From Hydractinia symbiolongicarpus (Eukaryota > Cnidaria > Hydrozoa > Anthoathecata > Hydractiniidae): DNA of 64,000 nt. The DNA lies in contig NC_079881.1 of assembly GCF_029227915.1 (NCBI RefSeq), positions 13,555,501 through 13,619,500 on the forward strand. The letters are read 5' to 3'. Position numbers and translations under genes: made by a program. This document shows, piece after piece, positions 1 to 11,340 of this stretch (the first letter of the stretch is position 1; each line of letters starts with the position of its first letter). The notes below the pieces were generated by a model that worked only from the letters and a program-made list of their open reading frames with translations, ran no database searches and was not told the origin of the DNA.

Positions 1-80
1 ACGTCCTAATATGGAGTGTAAACGTGAATAAAGTGATTCCACGAGCACAGGCAAGTTCCCATTGGTCTGTTCCTTTCAAT

Positions 81-230
81 CTCAATGGACTACGATGTCT
101 TAAGTCATTTTCATTAAAGCCAGTGTTTAAAAAGGTTACCAACTACGTGTACAGGCCTTTAAAACCTGTAATAAAGCCTTTTACGGCTTAATATGGAGTC
201 TACAGTTGCCATTGGTCTATTCCTTTCAAT
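81..230 (+). repeat. 150 bp deletion monomer, fixed in the 7-mer unit (representative copy)
   Basis: Here GGAGTCTACA runs directly into GTTGCCATTGG. The usual ~32 bp between these, which hold the CACGTG palindrome and CCACGAGC, are absent. The same junction occurs at about 201, 1,440, 5,035, 6,273 and 7,512, once per clean higher-order unit. It accounts for the unit length: six full monomers plus 150 bp gives about 1,238 bp. Identical breakpoints mean one ancestral deletion later amplified, not repeated loss. Confidence 0.9.
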
Positions 231-357
231 CTCAATGGACTACGATGTATTAATTCGTTTTCTTGAGCGTCAGGCTCTGAGAACGTTCCTAACTACGTGC
301 ACATGTCTTTAAAGCCTGTAATATGGCCTTTTACGCCTAATAAAGAGACTGCATGTA

Positions 358-369
358 AATCACGTGATT
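358..369. other. CACGTG-centred 12 bp palindrome of the monomer (representative of several hundred)
   Basis: AATCACGTGATT reads the same on both strands. It recurs in most full-length monomers of both arms, for example near 541, 721, 901 and 6,430 on the left and as GAATCACGTGATTTACG throughout the inverted arm. Seen: the motif and its periodicity. Known: RTCACRTG is the budding-yeast CDEI/Cbf1 consensus, and TCACGTGA is a strong site for USF/MITF/TFE-type bHLH-zip proteins. Inferred: a possible sequence-specific satellite-binding site. Several monomer classes lack it: AATAAAGTGATT, ACTTAAGTCAGGGAG, the 150 bp deletion monomer, and CACGTC variants right of 45 kb. Function is unproven. Confidence 0.6.
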
Positions 370-533
370 CCACTAACTCTGACAAGTTCCATTCGGCTGT
401 TCCTTTTAATCTCAATGGACTACGATATAATAAGCCGTTTACTTGAGCGCCAGGCTCTATGAACGCTGGTAACTACGTACACAGTCCTTTGAAACGCATA
501 ATAAGTCCTTTTACGGCATAATATGGAGTCTAC

Positions 534-555
534 ACGTAAGTCACGTGATTCCACG
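534..555 (+). other. Helically phased ACG cluster in the monomer (representative)
   Basis: ACG trinucleotides begin at 534, 543 and 553 (ACACGTAAG, TCACGTGATT, CCACGAG), spaced 9 and 10 bp, close to one DNA turn. The arrangement is kept in most palindrome-bearing monomers and appears as its reverse complement in the inverted arm. It could present related half-sites on one helical face. That is inference; only the spacing is observed. Confidence 0.45.
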
Positions 556-1208
556 AGCCCAGAGAAGTTGCCATCGGTCTATTCCTTTCAATCTCAATGG
601 ACTACGATATACTAAGTCGTTTTCCTGTACGCCAGGCTCTATGAACGCTGCTAACTACGCGCACAGTCCTTTAAAGCCTGTAATATGGCTTTTTACGGCC
701 TAATATGGAGTCTACACGTAAATCACGTGATTCCACTAACTCTGACAAGTTCCATTCGGCTGTTCCTTTTAATCTCAATGGCCTACGATGTATTAAGTCG
801 TTTTCTTGAGCGCCAGGCTCTGAGAACGTTCCTAACTACGTGCACATGTCTTTAAAGCCTGTAATTTGGCCTTTTGAGGCCTAATTTGGAGTCTACACGT
901 AAATCACGTGATTCCACGAGCCCAGACAAGTGGGGATCAGTCTGTTCTTTTTAATCTCAATGGACTACGATATAATAAGCCGTTTACTTGAGTGCCAGGC
1001 TCTGAGAACGTTCCTAATTACATGGACAGACCTTTAAACCGTGTAATACGGCCTCTTATGGCCTAATAAGGAGACTACACTTAAGTCAGGGAGTTCCACG
1101 AGCACAGACAGGAGGTCATCGGCCTATTCCTTTCAACTTCAATGAACTACGATGTATTAATTCGTTTTCTTGAGCGTCAGGCTGCAAGAACGCTGCTAAC
1201 TTCTTCAA

Positions 1209-1225
1209 CAGGCCTTTAAAGCCTG
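1209..1225. repeat. TTTAAA fold-back dyad of the monomer (representative), host site of the MITEs
   Basis: CAGGCCTTTAAAGCCTG pairs with itself apart from one extra C on the left arm. The same segment occurs in most monomers on both arms, often as GGCTTTAAAGGCCTG in the inverted arm. Its central TTAA is the piggyBac-type target used by the elements at 17,306 and 24,252. Dyad-rich satellites are known at centromeres that lack a CENP-B box. Whether this one extrudes is not shown. Confidence 0.6.
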
Positions 1226-1239
1226 TAATATGGCCTTTT

Positions 1240-4200
1240 ACGTCCTAATATGGAGTGTAAACGTGAATAAAGTGATTCCACGAGCACAGGCAAGTTCCCA
1301 TTGGTCTGTTCCTTTCAATCTCAATGGACTACGATGTCTTAAGTCATTTTCATTAAAGCCAGTGTTTAAAAAGGTTACCAACTACGTGTACAGGCCTTTA
1401 AAACCTGTAATAAAGTCTTTTACGGCTTAATATGGAGTCTACAGTTGCCATTGGTCTATTCCTTTCAATCTCAATGGACTACGATGTATTAATTCGTTTT
1501 CTTGAGCGTCAGGCTCTGAGAACGTTCCTAACTACGTGCACATGTCTTTAAAGCCTGTAATATGGCCTTTTACGCCTAATAAAGAGACTGCATGTAAATC
1601 ACGTGATTCCACTAACTCTGACAAGTTCCATTCGGCTGTTCCTTTTAATCTCAATGGACTACGATATAATAAGCTGTTTACTTGAGCGCCAGGCTCTATG
1701 AACGCTGGTAACTACGTACACAGTCCTTTGAAACGCATAATAAGTCCTTTTACGGCATAATATGGAGTCTACACGTAAGTCACGTGATTCCACGAGCCCA
1801 GAGAAGTTGCCATCGGTCTATTCCTTTTAATCTCAATGGTCTACGATGTATTAAGTCGTTTTCTTGAGCGCCAGGCTCTATGAACGCTGCTAACTACGTG
1901 CACATGTCTTTAAAGCCTGTAATATGGCCATTTACGCCTAATATGGAGTCTACACGCAAATCACGTGATTCTACGAACTCCGACAAGTTCCATTCGGCTG
2001 TTCCTTTTAACCTCAATGGTCTACGATGTATTAAGTCGTTTTCTTGAGCGCCAGGCTCTGAGAACGTTCCTAACTACGTGCACATGTCTTTAAAGCCTGT
2101 AATTTGGCCTTTTACGGCCTAATTTGGAGTCTACACGTAAATCACGTGATTCCACGAGCCCAGACAAGTGGGGATCAGTCTGTTCTTTTTAATCTCAATG
2201 GACTACGATATAATAAGCCGTTTACTTGAGCGCCAGGCTCTGAGAACGCTGCTAACTACGTGCACAGTCCTTTAAAGCCTGTAATATGGCCTTTTACGGC
2301 ATAATATGGAGTCTACACGTAAATCACGCGATTCTACGAACTCCGACAAGTTCCATTCGGCTGTTCCTTTTAATCTCAATGGTCTACGATGTATTAAGTT
2401 GTTTTCTTGAACGCCAGGCTCTATGAACGCTGCTAACTACGTACACAGTCCTTTGAAATGCATAATAGGTCCTTTTACGGCCTAATAAAGAGACTGCATG
2501 TAAGTCACGTGATTCCACGAGCCCAGAGAAGTTGCCATCGGTCTATTCCTTTCAATCTCAATGGACTACGATATACTAAGTCCTTTTCCTGTACGCCAGG
2601 CTCTATGAACGCTGCTAACTACGCGCACAGTCCTTTAAAGCCTGTAATATGGCTTTTTACGGCCTAATATGGAGTCTACACGTAAATCACGTGATTCCAC
2701 TAACTCTGACAAGTTCCATTCGGCTGTTCCTTTTAATCTCAATGGTCTACGATGTATTAAGTCGTTTTCTTGAGCGCCAGGCTCTATGAACGCTGCTAAC
2801 TACGTGCACATGTCTTTAAAGCCTGTAATATGGCCATTTACGCCTAATATGGAGTCTACACGCAAATCACGTGATTCCACGAGCCCAGACAAGTGGGGAT
2901 GAGTCTGTTCTTTTTAATCTCAATGGTCTACGATGTATTAAGTCGTTTTCTTGAACGCCACGCTCTATGAACGCTGGTAACTACGTACACAGTCCTTTGA
3001 AACGCATAATAAGTCCTTTTACGGCCTAATAAAGAGACTGCATGTAAATCACGTGATTCCACTAACTCTGACAAGTTCCATTCGGCTGTTCCTTTTAATC
3101 TCAATGGCCTACGATGTATTAAGTCGTTTTCTTGAGCGCCAGGCTCTGAGAACGTTCCTAATTACGTGCACATGTCTTTAAAGCCTGTAATTTGGTCTTT
3201 TACGGCCTAATTTGGAGTCTACACGTAAATCACGTGATTCCACGAGCCCAGACAAGTGGGGATCAGTCTGTTCTTTTTAATCTCAATGGACTACGATATA
3301 ATAAGCCGTTTACTTGAGCGCCAGGCTCTGAGAACGCTGCTAACTACGTGCACAGTCCTTTAAAGCCTGTAATATGGCCTTTTACGGCATAATATGGAGT
3401 CTACACGTAAATCACGCGATTCTACGAACTCCGACAAGTTCCATTCGGCTGTTCCTTTTAATCTCAATGGTCTAAGATGTATTAAGTCGTTTTCTTGAGC
3501 GCCAGACTCTGAGAACGTTCCTAATTACGTGGACAGACCTTTAAACCGTGTAATACGGCCTCTTGTGGCCTAATAAGGAGACTACACTTAAGTCAGGGAG
3601 TTCCACGAGCACAGACAGGAGGTCATCGGCCTATTCCTTTCAATTTTAATGAACTACGATGTGTTAATTCGTTTTCTTGAGCGTCAGGCTGCAAGAACGC
3701 TGCTAACTTCTTCCACAGGCCTTTAAAGCCTGTAATATGGCCTTTTACGGCCTAACATGGAGTCTAAACGTAAATTAAGTGATTCCACGAGGACAGACAA
3801 GTTCCCATTGGTCTGTTCCTTTTAATCTCAATGGACTGCGATATACTAAGTCGTTTTCCTGTGCGCCAGGCTCTGAGAACATCCCTAACTACGTGCACAT
3901 GTCTTTAAAGCCTGTTATTTGGCCTTTTACGGCCTAATATGGAGTCTACACGTAAATCACGTGATTCCACTAACTCCGACAAGTTCCATTCGGCTCTTCC
4001 TTTTAATCCCAATGGTCTACGATGTATTAAGTCGTTTTCTTGAACGCCAGGCTCTATAAACGCTGCTAACTACGTGCACATGTCTTTAAAGCCTGTAACA
4101 TGGCCATTTACGCCTAATATGGAGTCTACACGTAAATCACGTGATTCTACGAACTCCGACAAGTTCCATTCGGCTGTTCCTTTTAATCTCAATGGTCTAC

Positions 4201-4834
4201 GATGTATTAAGTCGTTTTCTTGAACGCCAAGCTCTATGAACGCTGGTAACTACGTACACAGTCCTTTGAAACGCATAATAATTCCTTTTACGGCCTAATA
4301 AAGAGACTGCATGTAAATCACGTGATTCCACTAACTCTGACAAGTTCCATTCGGCTGTTCCTTTTAATCTCAATGGCCTACGATGTATTAAGTCGTTTTC
4401 TTGAGCGCCAGGCTCTGAGAACGTTCCTAACTACGTGCACATGTCTTTAAAGCCTGTAATTTGGCCTTTTACGGCCTAATTTGGAGTCTACACGTAAATC
4501 ACGTGATTCCACGAGCCCAGACAAGTGGGGATCAGTCTGTTCTTTTTAATCTCAATGGACTACGATATAATAAGCCGTTTACTTGAGTGCCAGGCTCTGA
4601 GAACGTTCCTAATTACATGGACAGACCTTTAAACCGTGTAATACGGCCTCTTATGGCCTAATAAGGAGACTACACTTAAGTCAGGGAGTTCCACGAGCAC
4701 AGACAGGAGGTCATCGGCCTATTCCTTTCAACTTCAATGAACTACGATGTATTAATTCGTTTTCTTGAGCGTCAGGCTGCAAGAACGCTGCTAACTTCTT
4801 CAACAGGCCTTTAAAGCCTGTAATATGGCCTTTT
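1240..4834 (+). repeat. Rearranged higher-order block (~20 monomers, 3,595 bp)
   Basis: This lies between two copies of the clean unit start (1,240 and 4,835). It contains the same monomer variants in altered order. The GTAATACGGCCTC-type monomer appears near 3,550 as well as near 1,045 and 4,640. Two monomers carry CACGCG instead of CACGTG (about 2,325 and 3,413), so the palindrome is mutated in them. The six-monomer (1,088 bp) and full seven-monomer (1,270 bp) spacings of the AAGTGGGG variant fall here. No other sequence is embedded. Confidence 0.8.
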
Positions 4835-7800
4835 ACATCCTAATATGGAGTGTAAACGTGAATAAAGTGCTTCCACGAGCACAGGCAAGTTCCCATTGGT
4901 CTGTTCCTTTCAATCTCAATGGACTACGATGTCTTAAGTCATTTTCATTAAAGCCAGTGTTTAAAAAGGTTACCAACTACGTGTACAGGCCTTTAAAACC
5001 TGTAATAAAGCCTTTTACGGCTTAATATGGAGTCTACAGTTGCCATTGGTCTATTCCTTTCAATCTCAATGGACTACGATGTATTAATTCGTTTTCTTGA
5101 GCGTCAGGCTCTGAGAACGTTCCTAACTACGTGCACATGTCTTTAAAGCCTGTAATATGGCCTTTTACGCCTAATTTAGAGTCTACACGTAAATCACGTG
5201 ATTCTACGAACTCCGACAAGTTCCATTCGGCTGTTCCTTTTAATCTCAATGGTCTGCGATGTCAAAAGTCATTTTCTTAAACGCCAGGCTCTATGAACGC
5301 TGGTAACTACGCACACAGTCCTTTGAAACGCATAATAAGTACTTTTACGGCCTAATAAAGAGACTGCATGTAAGTCACGTGATTCCACGAGCCCAGAGAT
5401 GTTGCCATCGGTCTATTCTTTTCAATCTCAATGGACTACGATATACTAAGTCGTTTTCCTGTGCGCCAGGCTCTATGAACGCTGCTAACTACGTGCACAG
5501 TCCTTTAAAGCCTGTAATATGGCTTTTTACGGCCTATATGGAGTCTACACGTAAATCACGTGATTCCACTAACTCTGACGAGATCCATTCGGCTGTTCCT
5601 TTTAATCTCAATGGTCTACGATGTATTAAGTCGTTTTCTTGAGCGCCAGGCTCTGAGAACGTTCCCAACTACGTGCATATGTCTTTAAGGCCTGTAATAT
5701 GGCCTTTTACGGCCTAATTTGGAGTCTACACGTAAATCACGTGATTCCACGATCCCAGACAAGTAGGGATCAGTCTGTTCTTTTTAATCTCAATGGACTA
5801 CGATATAATAAGCCGTTTTCTTGAGTGCCAGGCTCTGAGAACGTTCCTAATTACATGGACAGACCTTTAAACCGTGTAATACGGCCTCTTATGGCCTAAT
5901 AAGGAGACTACACTTAAGTCAGGGAGTTCCACGAGCACAGACAGGAGGTCATCGGCCTATTCCTTTCAACTTCAATGAACTACGATGTATTAATTCGTTT
6001 TCTTGAGCGTCAGGCTGCAAGAACGCTGCTAACTTCTTCAACAGGCCTTTAAAGCCTGTAATATGGCCTTTTACGTCCTAATATGGAGTGTAAACGTGAA
6101 TAAAGTGATTCCACGAGCACAGGCAAGTTCCCATTGGTCTGTTCCTTTCAATCTCAATGGACTACGATGTCTTAAGTCATTTTCATTAAAGCCAGTGTTT
6201 AAAAAGGTTACCAACTACGTGTACAGGCCTTTAAAACCTGTAATAAAGCCTTTTACGGCTTAATATGGAGTCTACAGTTGCCATTGGTCTATTCCTTTCA
6301 ATCTCAATGGACTACGATGTATTAATTCGTTTTCTTGAGCGTCAGGCTCTGAGAACGTTCCTAACTACGTGCACATGTCTTTAAAGCCTGTAATATGGCC
6401 TTTTACGCCTAATTTAGAGTCTACACGTAAATCACGTGATTCTACGAACTCCGACAAGTTCCATTCGGCTGTTCCTTTTAATCTCAATGGTCTGCGATGT
6501 ATTAAGTCATTTTCTTAAACGCCAGGCTCTATGAACGCTGGTAACTACGCACACAGTCCTTTGAAACGCATAATAAGTACTTTTACGGCCTAATAAAGAG
6601 ACTGCATGTAAGTCACGTGATTCAACGAGCCCAGAGATGTTGCCATCGGTCTATTCTTTTCAATCTCAATGGACTACGATATACTAAGTCGTTTTCCTGT
6701 GCGCCAGGCTCTATGAACGCTGCTAACTACGTGCACAGTCCTTTAAAGCCTGTAATATGGCTTTTTACGGCCTAATATGGAGTCTACACGTAAATCACGT
6801 GATTCCACTAACTCTGACGAGATCCATTCGGCTGTTCCTTTTAATCTCAATGGTCTACGATGTATTAAGTCGTTTTCTTGAGCGCCAGGCTCTGAGAACG
6901 TTCCCAACTACGTGCATATGTCTTTAAGGCCTGTAATATGGCCTTTTACGGCCTAATTTGGAGTCTACACGTAAATCACGTGATTCCACGATCCCAGACA
7001 AGTAGGGATCAGTCTGTTCTTTTTAATCTCAATGGACTACGATATAATAAGCCGTTTTCTTGAGTGCCAGGCTCTGAGAACGTTCCTAATTACATGGACA
7101 GACCTTTAAACCGTGTAATACGGCGTCTTATGGCCTAATAAGGAGACTACTCTTAAGTCAGGGAGTTCCACGAGCACAGACAGGAGGTCATCGGCCTATT
7201 CCTTTCAACTTCAATGAACTACGATGTATTAATTCGTTTTCTTGAGCGTCAGGCTGCAAGAACGCTGCTAACTTCTTCAACAGGCCTTTAAAGCCTGTAA
7301 TATGGCCTTTTACGTCCTAATATGGAGTGTAAACGTGAATAAAGTGATTCCACGAGCACAGGCAAGTTCCCATTGGTCTGTTCCTTTCAATCTCAATGGA
7401 CTACGATGTCTTAAGTCATTTTCATTAAAGCCAGTGTTTAAAAAGGTTACCAACTACGTGTACAGGCCTTTAAAACCTGTAATAAAGCCTTTTACGGCTT
7501 AATATGGAGTCCACAGTTGCCATTGGTCTATTCCTTTCAATCTCAATGGACTACGATGTATTAATTCGTTTTCTTGAGCGTCAGGCTCTGAGAACGTTCC
7601 TAACTACGTGCACATGTCTTTAAAGCCTGTAATATGGCCTTTTACGCCTAATTTAGAGTCTACACGTAAATCACGTGATTCTACGAACTCCGACAAGTTC
7701 CATTCGGCTGTTCCTTTTAATCTCAATGGTCTGCGATGTATTAAGTCATTTTCTTAAACGCCAGGCTCTATGAACGCTGGTAACTACGCACACAGTCCTT

Positions 7801-8285
7801 TGAAACGCATAATAAGTACTTTTACGCCTAATAAAGAGACTGCATGTAAGTCACGTGATTCCACGAGCCCAGAGATGTTGCCATCGGTCTATTCTTTTCA
7901 ATCTCAATGGACTACGATGTACTAAGTCGTTTTCCTGTGCGCCAGGCTCTATGAACGCTGCTAACTACGTGCACAGTCCTTTAAAGCCTGTAATATGGCT
8001 TTTTACGGCCTAATATGGAGTCTACACGTAAATCACGTGATTCCACTAACTCTGACGAGATCCATTCGGCTGTTCCTTTTAATCTCAATGGTCTACGATG
8101 TATTAAGTCGTTTTCTTGAGCGCCAGGCTCTGAGAACGTTCCCAACTACGTGCATATGTCTTTAAGGCCTGTAATATGGCCTTTTACGGCCTAATTTGGC
8201 GTCTACACGTAAATCACGTGATTCCACGATCCCAGACAAGTAGGGATCAGTCTGTTCTTTTTAATCTCAATGGACTACGATATAA
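4835..8285 (+). repeat. Clean tandem higher-order repeat units (2.8 copies of 1,238-1,239 bp)
   Basis: Units begin at 4,835, 6,073 and 7,312, at the variant A(C/T)G-or-ATCCTAATATGGAGTG in which the usual ACGGCC is altered. The third unit breaks off near 8,285. A further unit of 1,239 bp spans 1-1,239 at the window start, and the block 1,240-4,834 (3,595 bp, about 20 monomers) holds rearranged versions of the same monomer set. Adjacent clean units differ by only scattered substitutions when compared by eye, for example CATCC versus CGTCC at 4,836 and ACGGCCTC versus ACGGCGTC near 7,122. Unequal exchange in register with seven monomers explains the pattern. Confidence 0.9.
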
Positions 8286-8320
8286 TATAATAAGCCGTTC
8301 TCTTTTGCTCTATGAACTAC
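8272..8320 (+). repeat. Hybrid junction monomer between the 7-mer array and the irregular array
   Basis: The string ATATAATATAATAAGCCG contains a 5 bp slippage (ATAAT repeated). It is followed by TTCTCTTTTGCTCTATG, unlike any other monomer, before the normal CTACGATGTAATAAGTCG resumes. Left of this point the 1,238 bp unit holds; right of it the monomer order is different. I read it as the breakpoint where the higher-order register was lost. Confidence 0.7.
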
Positions 8321-8401
8321 GATGTAATAAGTCGTTTTCTTGAACGTCAGACTCTAAGAACGCTGCTAACTACGTGCACAGGCCTTTAAAGCCTGTAATA
8401 T

Positions 8402-8415
8402 GGCCTTTTACGGCC
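8402..8415. repeat. GGCC-n6-GGCC dyad of the monomer (representative)
   Basis: GGCCTTTTACGGCC has 4 bp self-complementary arms around TTTTAC. Together with the neighbouring TTTAAA fold-back and the CACGTG palindrome it gives three dyads within about 75 bp of each monomer. In the inverted arm it appears as GGCCGTAAAAGGCC. In one large monomer class the right arm has decayed to GGCGATAATACAC, which removes the dyad. Confidence 0.55.
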
Positions 8416-10164
8416 TAATATGGAGTCTAAACGTAAATAAAGTGATTCCGTGAACACAGACAAGTTCCCATCGGCCTAGTCCTTTCAATCTCAATGGACT
8501 ACGATGTGTTATGTCGTGTAGTTGAGTGCCAGACTCTAAGAACGCTGCTAACTGCGTGTACAGGCCTTTAAAGCCTGTAATAGGTCCTTTTACGGCTTAA
8601 TTTGGAGACTAAACGTGAACCACGTGTTTCCACAAGGACAGAGAAGTTGCCATCTGTCTAATCCTTTTAATCTCAATGGACTACGATGTATTAAGTCGTT
8701 TTTCTGTGCGCCAGGATCTGAGAACGCTGCTAACTACGTGCACAGGCCTTTTTATCCTGTAATATGGCCTCTTATGGCCTAATAAGGAGACTACATTTAA
8801 GCAAGGGAGTTCCACGAGCACAGATAGGAGGCCATTGGCCTATTCCTTTCAATCTCAAAGGACTACGATGTAATAAGTCGTTTTCTTGAACGTCAGACTA
8901 TAAGAACGCTGCTAACTACGTGCACAGGCCTTTAAAGCTTGTAATATGGCCTTTTACGGCCTAATATGGAGTCTAAACGTGAATAAAGTGATTCCATGAG
9001 CACAGACAAGTTCCCATTGGTCTGTTCCTTTCAATCTCAATGGACTACGATGTCTTAAGTCGTTTTCCCTAGCGCCAGTGTCTAAAAACGTTGCCAACTA
9101 CGTGTACAGGCCTTTAAAGTGTGTAATATGGACATTTACGGCTCAATGAGGAGTCTACACATAAATCACGTGTTTCCACGAGCCTGGACAAGTTGCCATC
9201 AGTCTATTCCTGTCTATCTCAATGGACTACGATGTATTAAGTCGTCTTCTTGAGCGCCAGGCTCTAACAATGCTGCTAACTGCGTGCACAGGCCTTTAAA
9301 GCCTGTAATAGGTCCTTTTACGGCCTAACTTGGAGACTAAACGTGAACCACGTGTTTCCACAAGGACAGAGAAGTTGCCATCTGTCTAATCCTTTTAATC
9401 TCAATGAAATACGATGTCATATGTCGTTTTCCTGTGCGCCAGGATCTGAGAACGCTGCTAACTACGTGCACAGGCCTTTTTATCCTGTAATATGGCCTTT
9501 TACGGCCTAATATGTAGTGTACACGTAAATCACGTGATCCCAAGAGCTCAGACAAGTGGCCATCGGTCCATTCCTTTCAATCTCAATGGACTACGATGTA
9601 ATAAGTCGTTTTTGTGAGCGTAACGCTCTAAGAATGTTCCTAACTACGTGGACAGACCTTTAAAGCGTGTAATACGACCTCTTATGGCCTAATAAGGAGA
9701 CTACACTTAAGCAAGGGAGTTCCACAAGCACAGGCAGGAGTCCGTTGGCCTAGTCGTCCTTTCAATCTCAATGGACTACGATGTGTTAAGTCGTGTTCCT
9801 GAATGCCAGACTCTAAGAACGCTGCTAACTACGTGCACAAACCTTTAAAGTGTGTATTATCGTCTTTTTCGGCCTAATAAGGAGACTCCACGTAAGTCAC
9901 GTGATTCCACGAGCCCGGACAAGTTGCCATCGGTCTATTCCTTTTAATCTCAATAGTCTACGATGTATTAAGTTGTTTTCTTGAGCGCCAGGCTCAGAGA
10001 ACGTTCCTAACTACGTGCACAGGTCTTTAAAGCCTGTAATATGGCCTTTTACGGCCTAATATGGAGTCTAAACGTAAATAAAGTGATTCCACGAGCACAG
10101 ATAGGAGGCCGTTGGCCTATTCCTTTCAATCTCAATGGACTACGATATAATAAGTCGTTTTCTT

Positions 10165-11340
10165 GAGCGCCAGGCTCCAAGAACGCGGATGGCCTTTTAC
10201 GGCCTGATATGGAGTCTAAACGCTAATAAAGTGATTCCACGAGTACAGACAAGTTCCCATTGGTCTGTTTCTTTCAATCTCAATGGACTACGATATACTA
10301 AGTCGTTCTCCTGTGCGCCAGGCTCTATGAACGTTCCTAACTACGTGCACAGGTCTTTAAAGCCTGTAATATGGACATTTACGGCTCAATGAGGAGTCTA
10401 CACGTAAATCACGTGTTTCCACGAGCCCGGACAAGTTGCCATCAGTCTATTCCTGTCAATCTCAATGGACTACGATGTATTAATTCCTTCTTTTAAGCGC
10501 CAGACTTTGAGAAGTTCCTAACTACGTGCACAGTCCTTTGAAACGCACAATAGGTCCTTTTACAGCCTAATTTGGAGACTACACATAAACCACGTGTTTC
10601 CACAAGGACAGAGAAGTTGCCATCTGTCTAATTCTTTCAATCTCAATGGACTACGATGTCTTAAGTCGTTTTCTTCAGTGTCAGGATCTGAGAACGCTGC
10701 TAACTACGTGCACAGGCCTTTAAAGCGTGTAATACGGCCTCTAATGGCCTAATAAGGAGACTACACTTAAGTCAGGGAGTTCCACGAGCACAGATAGGAA
10801 GCCATTGGCCTATTCCTTTCAATCTCAACGGACTACGATGTAATAAGTCGTTTTCTTGAACGTCAGACTCTAAGAACGCTGCTAACTACGTGCACAGGCT
10901 TTTAAAGCCTTAATATGGCCTTTTACGGCCTAATATGGAGTCTAAACGTGAATAAAGTGATTCCACGAGCACAGACAAGTTCCCATTGGTCTGTTCCTTT
11001 CAATCTCAATGGACTACGATGTCTTAAGTCGTTTTCTCTAGCGCCAGTGTCTAAAAACGTTGCCAACTACGTGTACAGGCCTTTAAAGTGTGTAATATGG
11101 ACATTTACGTTTCAATGAGGAGTCTACACGTAAATCACGTGTTTCCACGAGCCCGGACAAGTTGCCATCAGTCTATTCCTGTCAATCTCAATGGACTACG
11201 ATGTAATAAGTCGTCTTCTTGAGCGCCAGGCTCTAAAAATGCTGTTAACTGCGTGCACAGGCCTTTAAAGCCTGTAATATTGGCCTTCTACGGCCTAATT
11301 TGGAGTCTACACGTAAATCACGTGATTCCGCAAGCCCAGC
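10165..11340 (+). repeat. Segmental duplication, copy 1 (offset 3,567 bp)
   Basis: This matches 13,732-14,907 at a constant 3,567 bp offset. ATGGCCTTTTACGGCCTGATATGG at 10,189 corresponds to 13,756, and the TTGGCCTTCTACGG variant near 11,280 corresponds to one near 14,847. It covers about six and a half monomers, including the monomer at 10,183 that lacks the TTTAAA dyad. A shorter third version of its start lies at 11,792. Confidence 0.8.

Larger units (their letters stand above)
1..8285 (+). repeat. Satellite array, + orientation, ~181 bp monomer in a 6-7-monomer higher-order repeat
   Basis: Tandem monomers are recognised by the recurring CTCAATGG(A/T)CTACGAT block, for example at 81, 231, 411, 593, 774 and 956, which gives spacings of 150, 180, 182, 181 and 182 bp. 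A diagnostic variant (AAGTGGGGATCAG or AAGTAGGGATCAG) recurs with its TGGGG/TAGGG at 931, 2169, 3257, 4527, 5764, 7003 and 8241. The spacings are 1238, 1088, 1270, 1237, 1239 and 1238 bp, that is six or seven monomers. The array starts before base 1, so its left edge is outside the window. No gene is present. Short open frames (1230-1430, 4825-5025, 6063-6263, 7302-7502) are near-copies of one monomer and are read as chance frames. Confidence 0.95.

Noticed and set aside
1230-1430. Recurrent 66-102-codon open frames with similar peptides throughout the window, suggesting a small-protein family
   Set aside because: Each is about one monomer long, has no ribosome-binding or promoter context, and appears wherever a monomer lacks a stop in that frame. 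Monomer lengths of 180-182 bp shift the frame. The frames change strand at ~17.3 kb together with the array, and the 'conserved' peptide simply mirrors nucleotide homogenisation.
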